Notes under the pieces: model-generated
Seen by the model: only the letters and a program-made list of their open reading frames with translations
Told to the model about the DNA's origin: nothing
Database searches by the model: none
Assembly (NCBI RefSeq): GCF_002504165.1
Contig: NZ_CP021404.1
Location: forward strand, 2,294,001 to 2,358,000
Direction: 5' to 3'
Length of the DNA stretch: 64,000 nt
Source of the DNA: Pacificitalea manganoxidans
Lineage (GTDB): Bacteria; Pseudomonadota; Alphaproteobacteria; Rhodobacterales; Rhodobacteraceae
Made by a program: the position numbers and the translations under genes
Shown: positions 56,581 to 64,000 of the stretch, one piece after another
Layout: every line of letters begins with the position of its first letter
Position numbering within the stretch: position 1 is the first letter of the stretch

Positions 56581-57279
56581 TCAGTCCTTGCCGGTTTGGG
56601 GGTCGTGGAGATGGGTGGCCGACAGGTCTTCGACCGCCTCTTCGGCCTCATGGCTAACGATCAGCCCGGCACGGCGACCGGTGGCGATCTCGACCAGCGC
56701 CTGAACGGTGCGGAACACGATCAGCGCCACGCCGAAAGGCAACATCGCATAGGGGATGAAGCGCGGCAGCTTCTCGTATTCTTCGCCCATGTTGAACATC
56801 GGCTCGATAAATCGCAGCCAGTCCGGCATCGGGATCTGCTCGGTCTCATACCACGCCTGATCGCGGGTCTGCTGGAACCCCGTCGGGAACCACCGCCCCG
56901 AGGTCTGATCGAACCCGCCGAACGGCGCCCAGTAATCCCACGCGCCCTTCATCAGCAGCAGCGCATAAACGACGCACAGCGCGGCCCCCAACAGGGTCAG
57001 CATCTTGCGCGGGCGCGGGCCGGTCATGTTCAGGATCGCATCGACGCCCAGATGCGCGGTGATCTTGAACGCGTAGGAGATGCCGAACAGCACCAGCCAC
57101 GCAAACAGCACCAGCGTCACCTCCAGCCCCCAGATGAGCGAACTATTAAAGACGTAGCGCAGCACCACATTGGCAAAGGTGACAAGGGTCATAAGCCCGA
57201 GAAGCGTGGCAATCGCCGTCTCCTCGAAACTGTGCACCACCCGGCCAAGACCGGAGCGCGGCATGTATCTGGCGGACAT
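56581..57279 (-). CDS. dctQ: TRAP transporter small membrane subunit DctQ (enlarged)
   Basis: 232 residues against about 160-180 for typical DctQ. Four membrane segments are visible (about 24-42, 54-72, 94-110 and 178-195), with VTFANVVLRYVFNSSLIWGLE and LGVDAIL typical. The extra length is a hydrophilic loop of about 65 residues between the third and fourth segments (DYWAPFGGFDQTSGRWFPTG onward) and a 35-residue acidic tail. It bridges DctP and DctM. An AAAGG site precedes the ATG. Confidence 0.9.
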   Translation of the reverse strand: MSARYMPRSGLGRVVHSFEETAIATLLGLMTLVTFANVVLRYVFNSSLIWGLEVTLVLFAWLVLFGISYAFKITAHLGVDAILNMTGPRPRKMLTLLGAALCVVYALLLMKGAWDYWAPFGGFDQTSGRWFPTGFQQTRDQAWYETEQIPMPDWLRFIEPMFNMGEEYEKLPRFIPYAMLPFGVALIVFRTVQALVEIATGRRAGLIVSHEAEEAVEDLSATHLHDPQTGKD

Positions 57280-58007
57280 GGAAACGCCTTTCTTGCAGAT
57301 AACCTAGAACCTGACCCGTCCAGCGACGGCCCAAGCGGGAAGCGGGCGCCCCCGAACCCAAACCGCCCTGCCCGGCAGGGCGGAGCGGTCAGGCCCAAGG
57401 GGGCGAAAAACTGATCCGTCGGCGCAAGGCCGGACGGATGTGAGCGGCGCCGTGGACCACGACAGGCCCGACAAAGGCGCGCGCCACACCGGCGCAGCAC
57501 CACCGGATCGGCGCGGCCCGGCAAATCGGCGCGGCCCGGCGGCGCAGCATGGCCCCGGCGCAGCCACCCCGAAGCAGCGGAACGGCACGCCCCGGCACGC
57601 AGGACACTCAGCCCCTCCGCCACCGCGAGCCGCCCAAGACGGCCCTTCACCCGCCCGGCACATCATCCGCGCGCGCCGATCGGATCGCAGCGGTCAGAAC
57701 CTCGGCAACCCGCAGAAGGGCGGGCGCGCCAACCCTTCGGACTTCAGTGACCCTTCAGCCAGCCCCCGACCGTTGCCGCTGGGCTCAAACAGATGCCAGC
57801 CACCCCACAAAACAGGACCGGGGCGCAAGGGGGATCGCGCCCCGGTCCCAGCCTGTTCCGCCGCACATCGGGGCGCGTGGCAGAACCGGCTACCTCATCA
57901 GGCGGGCTCAGGTGGTAGATGAAGATCGCGGTGCAACCCGCTCATATCCAACCCTGAAATCGACGAACCGCAGGCAACGCCCCCGGCCCGCCACACCGCC
58001 TTTGCGC
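57280..58007 (-). other. Gene-free region between dctP and dctQ
   Basis: 728 bases. They contain a terminator-like stem-loop just after dctP (57815-57848), a perfect GC palindrome (57363-57383, CCGCCCTGCC/GGCAGGGCGG) and a short direct repeat ATCGGCGCGGCCCGGC (about 57507-57540). Open frames here are GC-rich artefacts with no recognisable product. A promoter for dctQM may lie here but is not evident. Confidence 0.6.
57815..57848 (-). terminator. Stem-loop terminator after dctP
   Basis: A 12-bp perfect stem GGACCGGGGCGC/GCGCCCCGGTCC with a 10-base loop, followed on the minus strand by TGTTTTGTGG. It lies about 160 bases after the dctP stop. Partial termination would give more binding protein than permease. 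Confidence 0.65.
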
Positions 58008-59021
58008 TTACATCTGCGCGTTGATGTCCTGCGCGGCCTGAATGTTCTCGGCGCCGACATCGCCCTCGAACTGCTCCCAAACCGGCTTCATCACATCGAC
58101 CCAGTCCTGCCGCTGCTCGGCGGTCAGTTCCCGGATGGTGCCGCCCGCGTCGAGCACGGCCTGACGGTTCTCGGCATCCACATCCGCGATTGCCGCGTTC
58201 CGCTCGGCGGTGACTTCGTGGACGATGGTTTCCAGCTGATCGCGCAGATCGGCGTCGAGGCTGTCCCACCAATCCACCGAGGTCACGAGCATGTAGTCGA
58301 GCACGCCGTGGTTGGTCTCGGTGATGCCGTCCTGCACCTCAAAGAACTTTTGCCCGTAGATGTTGGACCATGTGTTTTCCTGCCCGTCGACAACGCCGGT
58401 CTGCAGCGCGCCATACACCTCGGAGAAGGCCATCGGCTGCGGGCTGGCGTCGAGCGCTTCCATCTGCGCGACCAGCACGTCAGAAGGCTGCACGCGGAAT
58501 TTCAGACCAGCGGCGTCGCCCGGCTCCAGCAGCGGTTTGTTGGCCGAAAACTGCTTCAGCCCGTTATGCCAGAAATCGAGCCCCAGCAGACCGCGGCGGG
58601 TCATAGATTCCTTCATCGCCTGACCGGCTTCGGAATTCTGGAACGCGTCGACGGAGTCCATGTTCTTGAACATGAAGGGCAGGTCGAAGATGCGGAACTG
58701 CTTGGTGAATTTCTCGAACTTCGACAGCGACGGCGCCGCCATCTGCACGTCGCCCTGTAGCATCGCCTCCAGCACCTGATCGTCGTTATAGAGCGTGGAG
58801 TTGGGGTAAACCTCCATGCAGGCCTTGCCGTTCATCTCCTCGTTGACGCGGCTTTGCAGCAGCGACGCGGCGATGCCCTTGGGGTGCTTGTCAGTGTTGG
58901 TGACGTGGCTGAGCTTGATCACCATTTCGCCCGCCTCGCAGCTGGCAGCAGCAGAACCTGCGGTAAAGGCCAGCGCCAGCGCGGCAGCCGAGGCCGAAGC
59001 AGTAAAGGTCGCGATTTTCAT
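58008..59021 (-). CDS. dctP: TRAP transporter substrate-binding protein DctP
   Basis: 337 residues. A Sec signal peptide (about 1-26), then the C4-dicarboxylate-type TRAP receptor: IKLSHVTNTDKHPKGIAA, ENTWSNIYGQKFFEVQDGIT and the ligand-binding arginine region GLKFRVQPSDVLVAQME (Arg binds the substrate carboxylate in this family). High-affinity periplasmic binding of malate, succinate or fumarate is the most likely role, supported by dctBD upstream. It has a GGGAGGACATTC site. Confidence 0.95.
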   Translation of the reverse strand: MKIATFTASASAAALALAFTAGSAAASCEAGEMVIKLSHVTNTDKHPKGIAASLLQSRVNEEMNGKACMEVYPNSTLYNDDQVLEAMLQGDVQMAAPSLSKFEKFTKQFRIFDLPFMFKNMDSVDAFQNSEAGQAMKESMTRRGLLGLDFWHNGLKQFSANKPLLEPGDAAGLKFRVQPSDVLVAQMEALDASPQPMAFSEVYGALQTGVVDGQENTWSNIYGQKFFEVQDGITETNHGVLDYMLVTSVDWWDSLDADLRDQLETIVHEVTAERNAAIADVDAENRQAVLDAGGTIRELTAEQRQDWVDVMKPVWEQFEGDVGAENIQAAQDINAQM

Positions 59022-59142
59022 GAATGTCCTCCCAGACAGAATATAGACGCGCCGGGGCAGCCCGCAGCAGGGCGCGAACCCGGTCTGCGGCTATAAGAGC
59101 CGCGCACCCCTGCCCGGCCAAGCGGCATCTCCGGGCTACGCA

Positions 59143-59155
59143 AAATTTGTTGATT
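59143..59155 (-). promoter_or_regulatory. IHF-like site upstream of dctP
   Basis: On the minus strand AATCAACAAATTT matches the IHF consensus WATCAANNNNTTR at all but the last position. It lies between the tandem palindromes and dctP, where IHF bending would fit. A convincing -24/-12 promoter was not found in 59022-59142. Confidence 0.45.
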
Positions 59156-59220
59156 ATCTATTAATCACAAAGGCATGGCGCCGATCACGCCAGATCACGC
59201 GCCGATCACTGCGCTGCGAT

Positions 59221-59269
59221 GTGCGGAAATCCGCACGCGCATCCGCAGCATTGTGCGGAAAACCGCACA
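59221..59269 (-). promoter_or_regulatory. Tandem palindromes, candidate DctD-binding sites upstream of dctP
   Basis: Two near-identical inverted repeats: GTGCGGA-AA-TCCGCAC (59221-59236) and TGTGCGG-AAAA-CCGCACA (59252-59269), centres 32 bases apart (three helical turns). The arms resemble the DctD-binding repeats known upstream of rhizobial dctA. They lie in the 318-base gap between dctD and dctP, about 200 bases before dctP. Confidence 0.7.
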
Positions 59270-59339
59270 GCTGCCAGCCCTGCGCCGGATGCATGCCCGC
59301 CCTGCGCGCACCTCAAGTCCCACCGCGATTCTCTTCCGC

Positions 59340-60758
59340 TCACGCGGGGCGGAAATCCTCGGGCTTCAGGTCATGACGGGCCAGTTTGTCGTAAAATGTC
59401 TTGCGCGGCAGCTTCAGCGCCTCCGCCGCCACCGCCGCCCGGCCCCCGGCCTTGTCCAGTGCCGCGATCAGCAGCGCGCGCTCCACCCGCGCCAACTGCT
59501 CCGCCAGCCCCAGATCCTCCGCCGGGGCCGTTTCCCCCAACCCCATGGCAAAGCGCATCGCCGCGTTCATCAGGCTGCGGGCATTGCCGGGCCAGTCCTG
59601 CGCCATCAGCCGCGCGGTGATCTCCGGGGTGATCTCGGGCTCTGGCAGGTTGGCCTGTTCGCAGGCCTGCGCGACGTAATGACGAAACAGGATCGGGATG
59701 TCCTCGGCCCGCTCCCGCAGCGCAGGCACCCGCACCCGCATTCCGTCCAGCTTGTAATACAGATCATGGCTGAACCGCCCCGCCGCCGTTTCGGCCTCCA
59801 GATCGCGATAGGTGCCGGCGATGACACGGGCGCGCTGGTCGGCGGCATGGCCCCGGTCCAGCAGGTCCAGCAGCGCCAGTTGCGCGTCGGGCCTGAGCGC
59901 CGCCACCTCGTCGATGAACAGGCTGCCGGTCCCCGCCTCGGCCAGCGCATCGGCCAGCCCATCCGGCCCCAGCGCCGCCGCCGAGCGTTTGACGAACGGG
60001 CGCGCCGCCTCGCGCGACAGCAGGTGGATGACCTCCGCCACCTTCGATGTGCCGGAGCCGGGCGCGCCCGCGACCAGCACCTCGGCCTTGGTGCGGGCCA
60101 CCGCGCGCACCTGTGCGCGCAACTCCTCCGCCAGTGGGCTTTTGCCCGCCAGCATCCGCGCCGCCGCGTCGCCGCGCGCCAGTTCCCGTTTCAGCCTGCG
60201 GTTTTCCAGCACCAGGGCGCGGGCCTTCAACGCGCGGGCGATCACCTCCAGCAGATCCTTGGGCGCGCAGGGCTTCTCCAGAAATCCGAAGGCCCCGGCC
60301 TGCATCCCCTGCACCGCCATCGGCACATCGCCCTCCCCGGTCAGCAGGATCACCGGCAGTTCCGGATCGCGCGACAGCGCCAGTTCCAGCAGCGCGAACC
60401 CGTCTTTGCCCGGCATACGGATGTCAGACACGATGATCCCGGCGAAATCCGGGCTGATGTGATCCTTGGCCTCGATATAGCTGCCGGTCAGCACCGGCGT
60501 CAGGTCCGCCAGTTCCAGCGTCTGCCCCAGCGCCTCGCGCACCGGGGCGTCATCGTCGACCAGCAACACGCGGGTCAGGCGCGGCGGACCAGTTCGGGCG
60601 GACCCTGCGCGTTCTGACGCCGCCGCCGTGGCCCCGGCGCGCGGGCTGCGGGCGTCCGAGGGGCCTGCATGGGACTGGTCTGCGCCGTGATGGCCCGCAT
60701 CGGGCTGGGGTGCACCGGGATACGTCGCGGGCGGGCGGGCGGCGTCGGCTGGGGTCAT
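59340..60758 (-). CDS. dctD: DctD-like response regulator with degenerate AAA+ domain
   Basis: 472 residues. An N-terminal Pro/Ala/Gly-rich tail (about 60) precedes a receiver domain (RVLLVDDDAPVRE, phospho-acceptor in IIVSDIRMPGKDG, FLEKPCAPKD), an AAA+ domain and a Fis-type HTH (GGRAAVAAEALKLPRKTFYDKL). The AAA+ part is degenerate: Walker A reads GAPGSGTS, with Thr in place of the nucleotide-binding Lys, and the GAFTGA loop is absent (AALGPDGLADALAEAGTG). Walker B (SLFIDEVAAL) and the arginine-finger region (LRERAEDIPIL) remain. It probably acts as an ordinary DNA-binding activator rather than a sigma54 ATPase. ATG overlaps the dctB stop (ATGA). Confidence 0.9.
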   Translation of the reverse strand: MTPADAARPPATYPGAPQPDAGHHGADQSHAGPSDARSPRAGATAAASERAGSARTGPPRLTRVLLVDDDAPVREALGQTLELADLTPVLTGSYIEAKDHISPDFAGIIVSDIRMPGKDGFALLELALSRDPELPVILLTGEGDVPMAVQGMQAGAFGFLEKPCAPKDLLEVIARALKARALVLENRRLKRELARGDAAARMLAGKSPLAEELRAQVRAVARTKAEVLVAGAPGSGTSKVAEVIHLLSREAARPFVKRSAAALGPDGLADALAEAGTGSLFIDEVAALRPDAQLALLDLLDRGHAADQRARVIAGTYRDLEAETAAGRFSHDLYYKLDGMRVRVPALRERAEDIPILFRHYVAQACEQANLPEPEITPEITARLMAQDWPGNARSLMNAAMRFAMGLGETAPAEDLGLAEQLARVERALLIAALDKAGGRAAVAAEALKLPRKTFYDKLARHDLKPEDFRPA

Positions 60759-62557
60759 GCGGCGGTCTCCAGACAGGCGGGGGTCAATTCGACAGTGAAC
60801 AGCGCGCCGCCCTCGGGATGGTTCGCGCCCCGGATCGCCCCGCCGAAACTTTGCACCAGCCCATAAGAGATCGACAGCCCAAGGCCCATCCCCTCCGAGC
60901 CGCCCACCTCCTTGGTGGAATAGAAGGGATCGAAAATCCGGTCCGGCGCGGCGATCCCAGGCCCCGTGTCGCGCACCGACAGGGTGACCGGGTTGCCCGG
61001 CGTGATCGCCAGATGTAGCTGCCGCGCCGGGCGGCCCTCCATCGCGTCGAGCGCGTTCGACACAAGGTTCATCACCACCTGCTGAAGCCGCACCTCGCCC
61101 CCGCGCACCAACACCGGCGCAGGCGGCGGCACCCAATGCAGCGCAACCCCCGTCGCGGCCAGCCGGGCCTCCGTCAATTCCAGAACCGAGCCGACCACCG
61201 CGCCCAGATCGACCGAGCGGATCGGTTCCCGCTCCTGCCGGGCAAAGGCGCGCAGGTTCTTGATGATCCGCCCCATCCGCCGCGACAGGTCCGCAATCCG
61301 GTCAAGGTTCTGGCGGGCGATATCGAGCTGGCCCCGCTCCAGATAGGCGACGGCGTTTTCCGAAAATGACCCGATGGCCATCAGCGGCTGATTCAATTCG
61401 TGGCTGATGCCCGCCGACATTTGCCCCAAGGCCGACAGCTTGCCCGCCTGCACCAGATCGGCCTGCGCCTGTTTCAGCCGGGCTTCGGCCTCCTGCCGCT
61501 CGGCCACCTCCCGGCGCAGGCGGGTGTTGGCGGCGGAAAGCTCGGCGGTGCGGGCGCTGACGCGGGCCTCCAGCGCGGCATTGGCGCGGGCCTCGATCGC
61601 CAGCCGGTCCGACAGCGCGCGGCGGCGCTCCGACAGCCCCCAGAGCAGCACGCCAAAGACCAGCACAACCGCCCCCGCCACCGTCGCCTGCAACAGCGCC
61701 ATGCGCCGCGCCGGTCCAATCGCGGCCAGCGCCTCCCCCGTCATGCCAATGGCCGGCAGGGGCCGGGTCAGATGCACGGCGCGCGCGGGCAGATAGGGCC
61801 CCGGCGCCGAAAGCTGCCAGATCTCATGCCCGGCCAGACGGGTCACCTCATGTGCGGTGAACGGCGCCAGCCGCAGCCCGCCATATTCGCGCGTGCTGAG
61901 CACCGGCGGCGGGTCCAGCGGGCGGGTCGAGAGCAGCATCTCGCTGCGATTGGTGGCAAAGACCACGCCGCGCTGGTCGGTAAAGAAGACCGCCATGCCA
62001 TCGCCGCGCCATTCGGCCTCGATCGCCTCGATATCGGCGGTGACCAGCACGACACCCTCGACCGGCCCATCAGGCACGAAGACCGGCGCGGCAAAAGTAA
62101 AGATCCGCCGGTTGCGGGCAGCGTCGATGCCGTGATCGATCCCCAGCGCCCCGCCAAGCGCCCGCGCCACATGAGGCAGATGCGACAGATCCCCCGGCAC
62201 CGCCGCCCCGTCCGACGCCGACAGCCCACGCCCCGTCGCATCCAGCAAGGCGATCTCCAGCGATCCGGTTTGATCGGCGGTTTCGGTCAGCGTGGCGGCG
62301 GTGGGCTCTGCGCCGATCTGTCCGCGCAGCCGTGCGACCAGCGCCGGGTGATCGGCCAGCAACACCGCCAGTTCGCGAAACCGCGCCAGTTGCCCGGTCA
62401 GCCGGTCGGCGGCGAGCGCCAGATCGGATTCCCCCCGCCGCGCGACCTGCTCGACCCCCGATGTAAGCGCAAACCACCACACCCCCCCGGTGACGGTGGC
62501 AAGCGTCAGGGCCAGCAGGACGAAAGCCTGTAGCCGGGGAATGGGCGCGCGCAGCAT
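60755..62557 (-). CDS. dctB: C4-dicarboxylate sensor histidine kinase DctB
   Basis: 600 residues from the chosen start. Membrane segments at about 10-28 and 285-305 flank a periplasmic double-CACHE sensor (LAADRLTGQLARFRELAVLL, HVARALGGALG, GVVLVTADIEAIE). A coiled-coil linker (ALEARVSARTAELSAANTRL, EARLKQAQADLVQAGKL), the H-box GISHELNQPLMAIGSFSENA and HATPase_c (VMNLVSNALDAME, DTGPGIAAPD, GMGLGLSISYGL) follow. It senses external dicarboxylate and phosphorylates DctD. The start MLRAPIPRL is placed just before the first membrane segment, but no good Shine-Dalgarno is visible; starts at 62626 or 62653 remain possible. Confidence 0.92.
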   Translation of the reverse strand: MLRAPIPRLQAFVLLALTLATVTGGVWWFALTSGVEQVARRGESDLALAADRLTGQLARFRELAVLLADHPALVARLRGQIGAEPTAATLTETADQTGSLEIALLDATGRGLSASDGAAVPGDLSHLPHVARALGGALGIDHGIDAARNRRIFTFAAPVFVPDGPVEGVVLVTADIEAIEAEWRGDGMAVFFTDQRGVVFATNRSEMLLSTRPLDPPPVLSTREYGGLRLAPFTAHEVTRLAGHEIWQLSAPGPYLPARAVHLTRPLPAIGMTGEALAAIGPARRMALLQATVAGAVVLVFGVLLWGLSERRRALSDRLAIEARANAALEARVSARTAELSAANTRLRREVAERQEAEARLKQAQADLVQAGKLSALGQMSAGISHELNQPLMAIGSFSENAVAYLERGQLDIARQNLDRIADLSRRMGRIIKNLRAFARQEREPIRSVDLGAVVGSVLELTEARLAATGVALHWVPPPAPVLVRGGEVRLQQVVMNLVSNALDAMEGRPARQLHLAITPGNPVTLSVRDTGPGIAAPDRIFDPFYSTKEVGGSEGMGLGLSISYGLVQSFGGAIRGANHPEGGALFTVELTPACLETAA

Positions 62558-62690
62558 GACGGCTGTTGTAGCGCGACGGACCGGGATCGGGCAACGGGGC
62601 GGGACAGCGGGTTCCGGCGTGGGCATGCCCGGAGGGCGGGGGCGCTTTCGCACGGGGGATGTCCGGCGTGGAACAGTGAGAGCAACAGAA

Positions 62691-63053
62691 GCCTGCCCGT
62701 GGGCTGGCGCAGGAACGACTGATCGGTGCGCTTTATGCCAGCCAAATCCTTCCCCGCCCAGAGGTCAGCGCAAGGTGGCAAAGCGCCAGCACGGGGGACG
62801 GGCAGGCGCTCGCTCTCGCGGCCTTTGGCCTTGTTCGAGAGCGGGTGCGCTGAGATCGAAGGTCGCTAGACGTAGGAATGCCGGGCGTGACGTCAGCCTG
62901 CCCGGGGGATGGCGCTGCTACGGATGAGCGGGTGTGCTTTATCCCCAGCCAAGTCCCTCCCCGTTCTGATGCCAGCGCAAGGGGCCAAGCGCCAGCCCGG
63001 CGGGGCGGGCAGGCGCTTGGCTGCGCGCTTCGCCTGTTCGCGGGCGGGGGCAC
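62691..63053 (+). repeat. Paired dispersed repeat, locus 4 (two direct copies) between dctB and infC
   Basis: Copies lie at 62691-62850 and 62896-63053, with a 205-base period, inside the 952-base gene-free region 62558-63509. The second copy is more diverged (for example GTTCTGATGCCAGCGCAAGG in the central block). The 45-base spacer after copy one resembles that at locus 2 (TGAG.. GG.. TAG.. CCGGG.. ACGT.A), so the true unit is about 203 bases. The rest of the region holds a palindrome (63161-63182) and the infC terminator. Confidence 0.85.
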
Positions 63054-63160
63054 TGAAGTCTGAGGTGAACACGCACAGCCATTTCGGACGCAGGCAGGAT
63101 GGGGGTGGGTCGTTTGGGGCGGTCGTGGCCTTGACGGATTCGGGTCACGGGGGCTGACCC

Positions 63161-63182
63161 ATTGTTTCGCACGCGAAACAAT
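63161..63182. promoter_or_regulatory. Perfect 10-bp palindrome ATTGTTTCGC-AC-GCGAAACAAT
   Basis: Arms 63161-63170 and 63173-63182 with a 2-base centre, standing out in a GC-rich gap. The arms resemble parS (TGTTTC..GAAACA), but the central spacing is two bases longer. It may be a protein-binding site or a hairpin; function unknown. Confidence 0.5.
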
Positions 63183-63328
63183 TTACGGGTCGTTAGGGCG
63201 CGGGCGCGCGTATTTTGGCGGGGATTGGCCGGCGGTGCGGGGACGGCGCGCAAGGGTTGTGAAATTTAAACCTGTGGTCCGGACAGCCTCCCCGCGACCG
63301 CCGCCGCCTGCGCAGGCACAAACGAAAA

Positions 63329-63351
63329 CCCCCGGACCGAGGGTCCGGGGG
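63329..63351 (-). terminator. Rho-independent terminator downstream of infC
   Basis: A 10-bp perfect stem CCCCCGGACC/GGTCCGGGGG with a 3-base loop, followed on the minus strand by TTTTCGTTTG. It lies about 160 bases after the infC stop; a smaller hairpin (GGGAAGC/GCTTCCC-like, near 63377-63395) lies between. Confidence 0.8.
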
Positions 63352-63509
63352 CGGATCTGGGGCCGGGCGTCACGGGAAGCATGTGGCTTCCCGGAACCTC
63401 GACCTGAAACGGCGCGGAGCCTGCAGCCACGCGCGGGGCACGGGTTGGACGCCCGGCCCCACTTCACGTCATTTGGCGGCCATCGCGGGCTGGTGGCAGA
63501 GCGCGCCGA

Positions 63510-64000
63510 TCATTTGGCTGCCGGACCGATCATCATGACCATCTGGCGGCCTTCCATCTTGGGCATGTTCTCGACCTTGCCCAATTCCTTGACGTCGGCG
63601 GCGACGCGTTCGAGCAGGTCACGACCCAGATTCTGGTGTGCCATTTCGCGGCCACGGAAGCGGAGCGTCACCTTCACCTTGTCGCCGTTCTCAAGGAAAC
63701 GGACGACGTTGCGCATCTTGACTTCGTAGTCGTGATGATCGGTGTTGGGCCGGAATTTGACTTCCTTGACCTCGATGATCTTCTGCTTCTTGCGCGCCTC
63801 GGATTCACGCTTCTGCTGTTCGTATTTGAACTTGCCGAAATCCATGATCTTGCAGACCGGCGGGGTCGCATTGGGGGAGATTTCGACCAGATCGAGACCG
63901 ACCTGCTGGGCCAGTTCCATGGCGCGTTCCGGCGTGACAACGCCGACGTTCTGGCCTTCGGGCCCGATCAGCCGGATTTCGGAAGCCCGGATGCGTTCGT
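63510..64000 (-). CDS. infC: Translation initiation factor IF-3 (N-terminus cut by window edge)
   Basis: 163 residues are visible and the first dozen or so lie beyond the right edge. The N-domain reads [20 protein letters not shown] and [20 protein letters not shown]; the linker is Lys/Glu-rich ([16 protein letters not shown]); the C-domain has [36 protein letters not shown] and a normal end ([10 protein letters not shown]). It prevents premature subunit joining and checks the start codon on the 30S subunit. An internal ATG at 63920 is not the start, because the conserved N-domain extends upstream of it. infC usually uses a rare start codon (AUU-type) and is self-regulated; that start is outside the window. 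Confidence 0.97.
   Translation of the reverse strand, partial: ERIRASEIRLIGPEGQNVGVVTPERAMELAQQVGLDLVEISPNATPPVCKIMDFGKFKYEQQKRESEARKKQKIIEVKEVKFRPNTDHHDYEVKMRNVVRFLENGDKVKVTLRFRGREMAHQNLGRDLLERVAADVKELGKVENMPKMEGRQMVMMIGPAAK

Noticed and set aside
59102-59115. Sigma54 -24/-12 promoter upstream of dctP
   Set aside because: A GG-N10-GC spacing exists on the minus strand, but the flanking bases do not fit TGGCAC/TTGC; chance occurrence is likely in GC-rich DNA.
20982-63053. Insertion sequences as the source of the dispersed repeats
   Set aside because: No copy contains a transposase-sized open frame or obvious target duplications within the window; non-autonomous element remains possible.
63161-63182. 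A true parS centromere site
   Set aside because: The arms match but the core is two bases too long for the ParB consensus; kept only as an unexplained palindrome.

Overview
The window is a GC-rich chromosomal segment from an alphaproteobacterium of the Rhodobacterales (Rhodobacteraceae/Roseobacteraceae). The evidence is the gene families and their order: dusB(nifR3)-ntrB-ntrC-ntrY-ntrX beside a fused ispDF with pgpA and cinA, hdaA-ppk-ppx-mazG, a complete SoxCD-type sox cluster, and both TTT and TRAP secondary uptake systems. No phage, transposase, CRISPR array, rRNA or tRNA gene was seen. Genus cannot be decided from the sequence alone.

Layout. (1) 1-11.1 kb, minus strand: an apparent catabolic unit iclR, Zn-alcohol dehydrogenase, a molybdenum hydroxylase (FAD subunit, 2Fe-2S/Mo subunit, separate second Mo half), tctC-tctB-tctA transporter and an IolD-like ThDP enzyme cut by the left edge. 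Its substrate is unknown. A divergent stand-alone BLUF blue-light receptor (11.3 kb) shares the regulatory region of iclR. (2) 11.7-28.2 kb: a deacetylase-family enzyme, carB, then the plus-strand run AI-2E-type permease, hdaA, ppk, ppx, mazG, a PpiD-like chaperone and trpE. (3) 28.4-40.2 kb: the thiosulfate-oxidising Sox system. soxV-W-X-Y-Z-A-B-C-D and a DUF302 gene lie on the minus strand; divergently lie soxS, a GlcG/HbpS-like gene, the repressor soxR and a YeeE/YedE thiosulfate-permease-like gene interrupted by an in-frame TGA. (4) 40.2-44.0 kb: LysM protein, LOG-family protein and RarD. (5) 44.7-54.7 kb: nitrogen control (ntrX, ntrY, ntrC, ntrB, dusB), opposed by ispDF-pgpA-cinA. (6) 55.2-62.6 kb: dctB-dctD two-component system upstream of the dctP-dctQ-dctM TRAP transporter, with tandem palindromic sites and an IHF-like site between. 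(7) 63.5-64 kb: infC, cut by the right edge.

How it works together: Sox proteins would oxidise thiosulfate in the periplasm (SoxAX loads it on SoxYZ, SoxB hydrolyses sulfate, SoxCD oxidises the sulfane sulfur), with SoxV/W/S delivering reductant and SoxR controlling expression. The organism looks like a lithoheterotroph that also imports dicarboxylates and other organic acids with high affinity.

Most noteworthy: a family of about 158-bp palindromic repeats arranged as tandem dimers with a constant 201-205 bp period at four loci; a DctD that lacks both the Walker A lysine and the GAFTGA loop although classical-looking DctD sites are present; a Mo hydroxylase split between its two Mo domains at an ATGA overlap; the TGA inside the YeeE gene; and four 63-bp tandem repeats, each containing a perfect hairpin.
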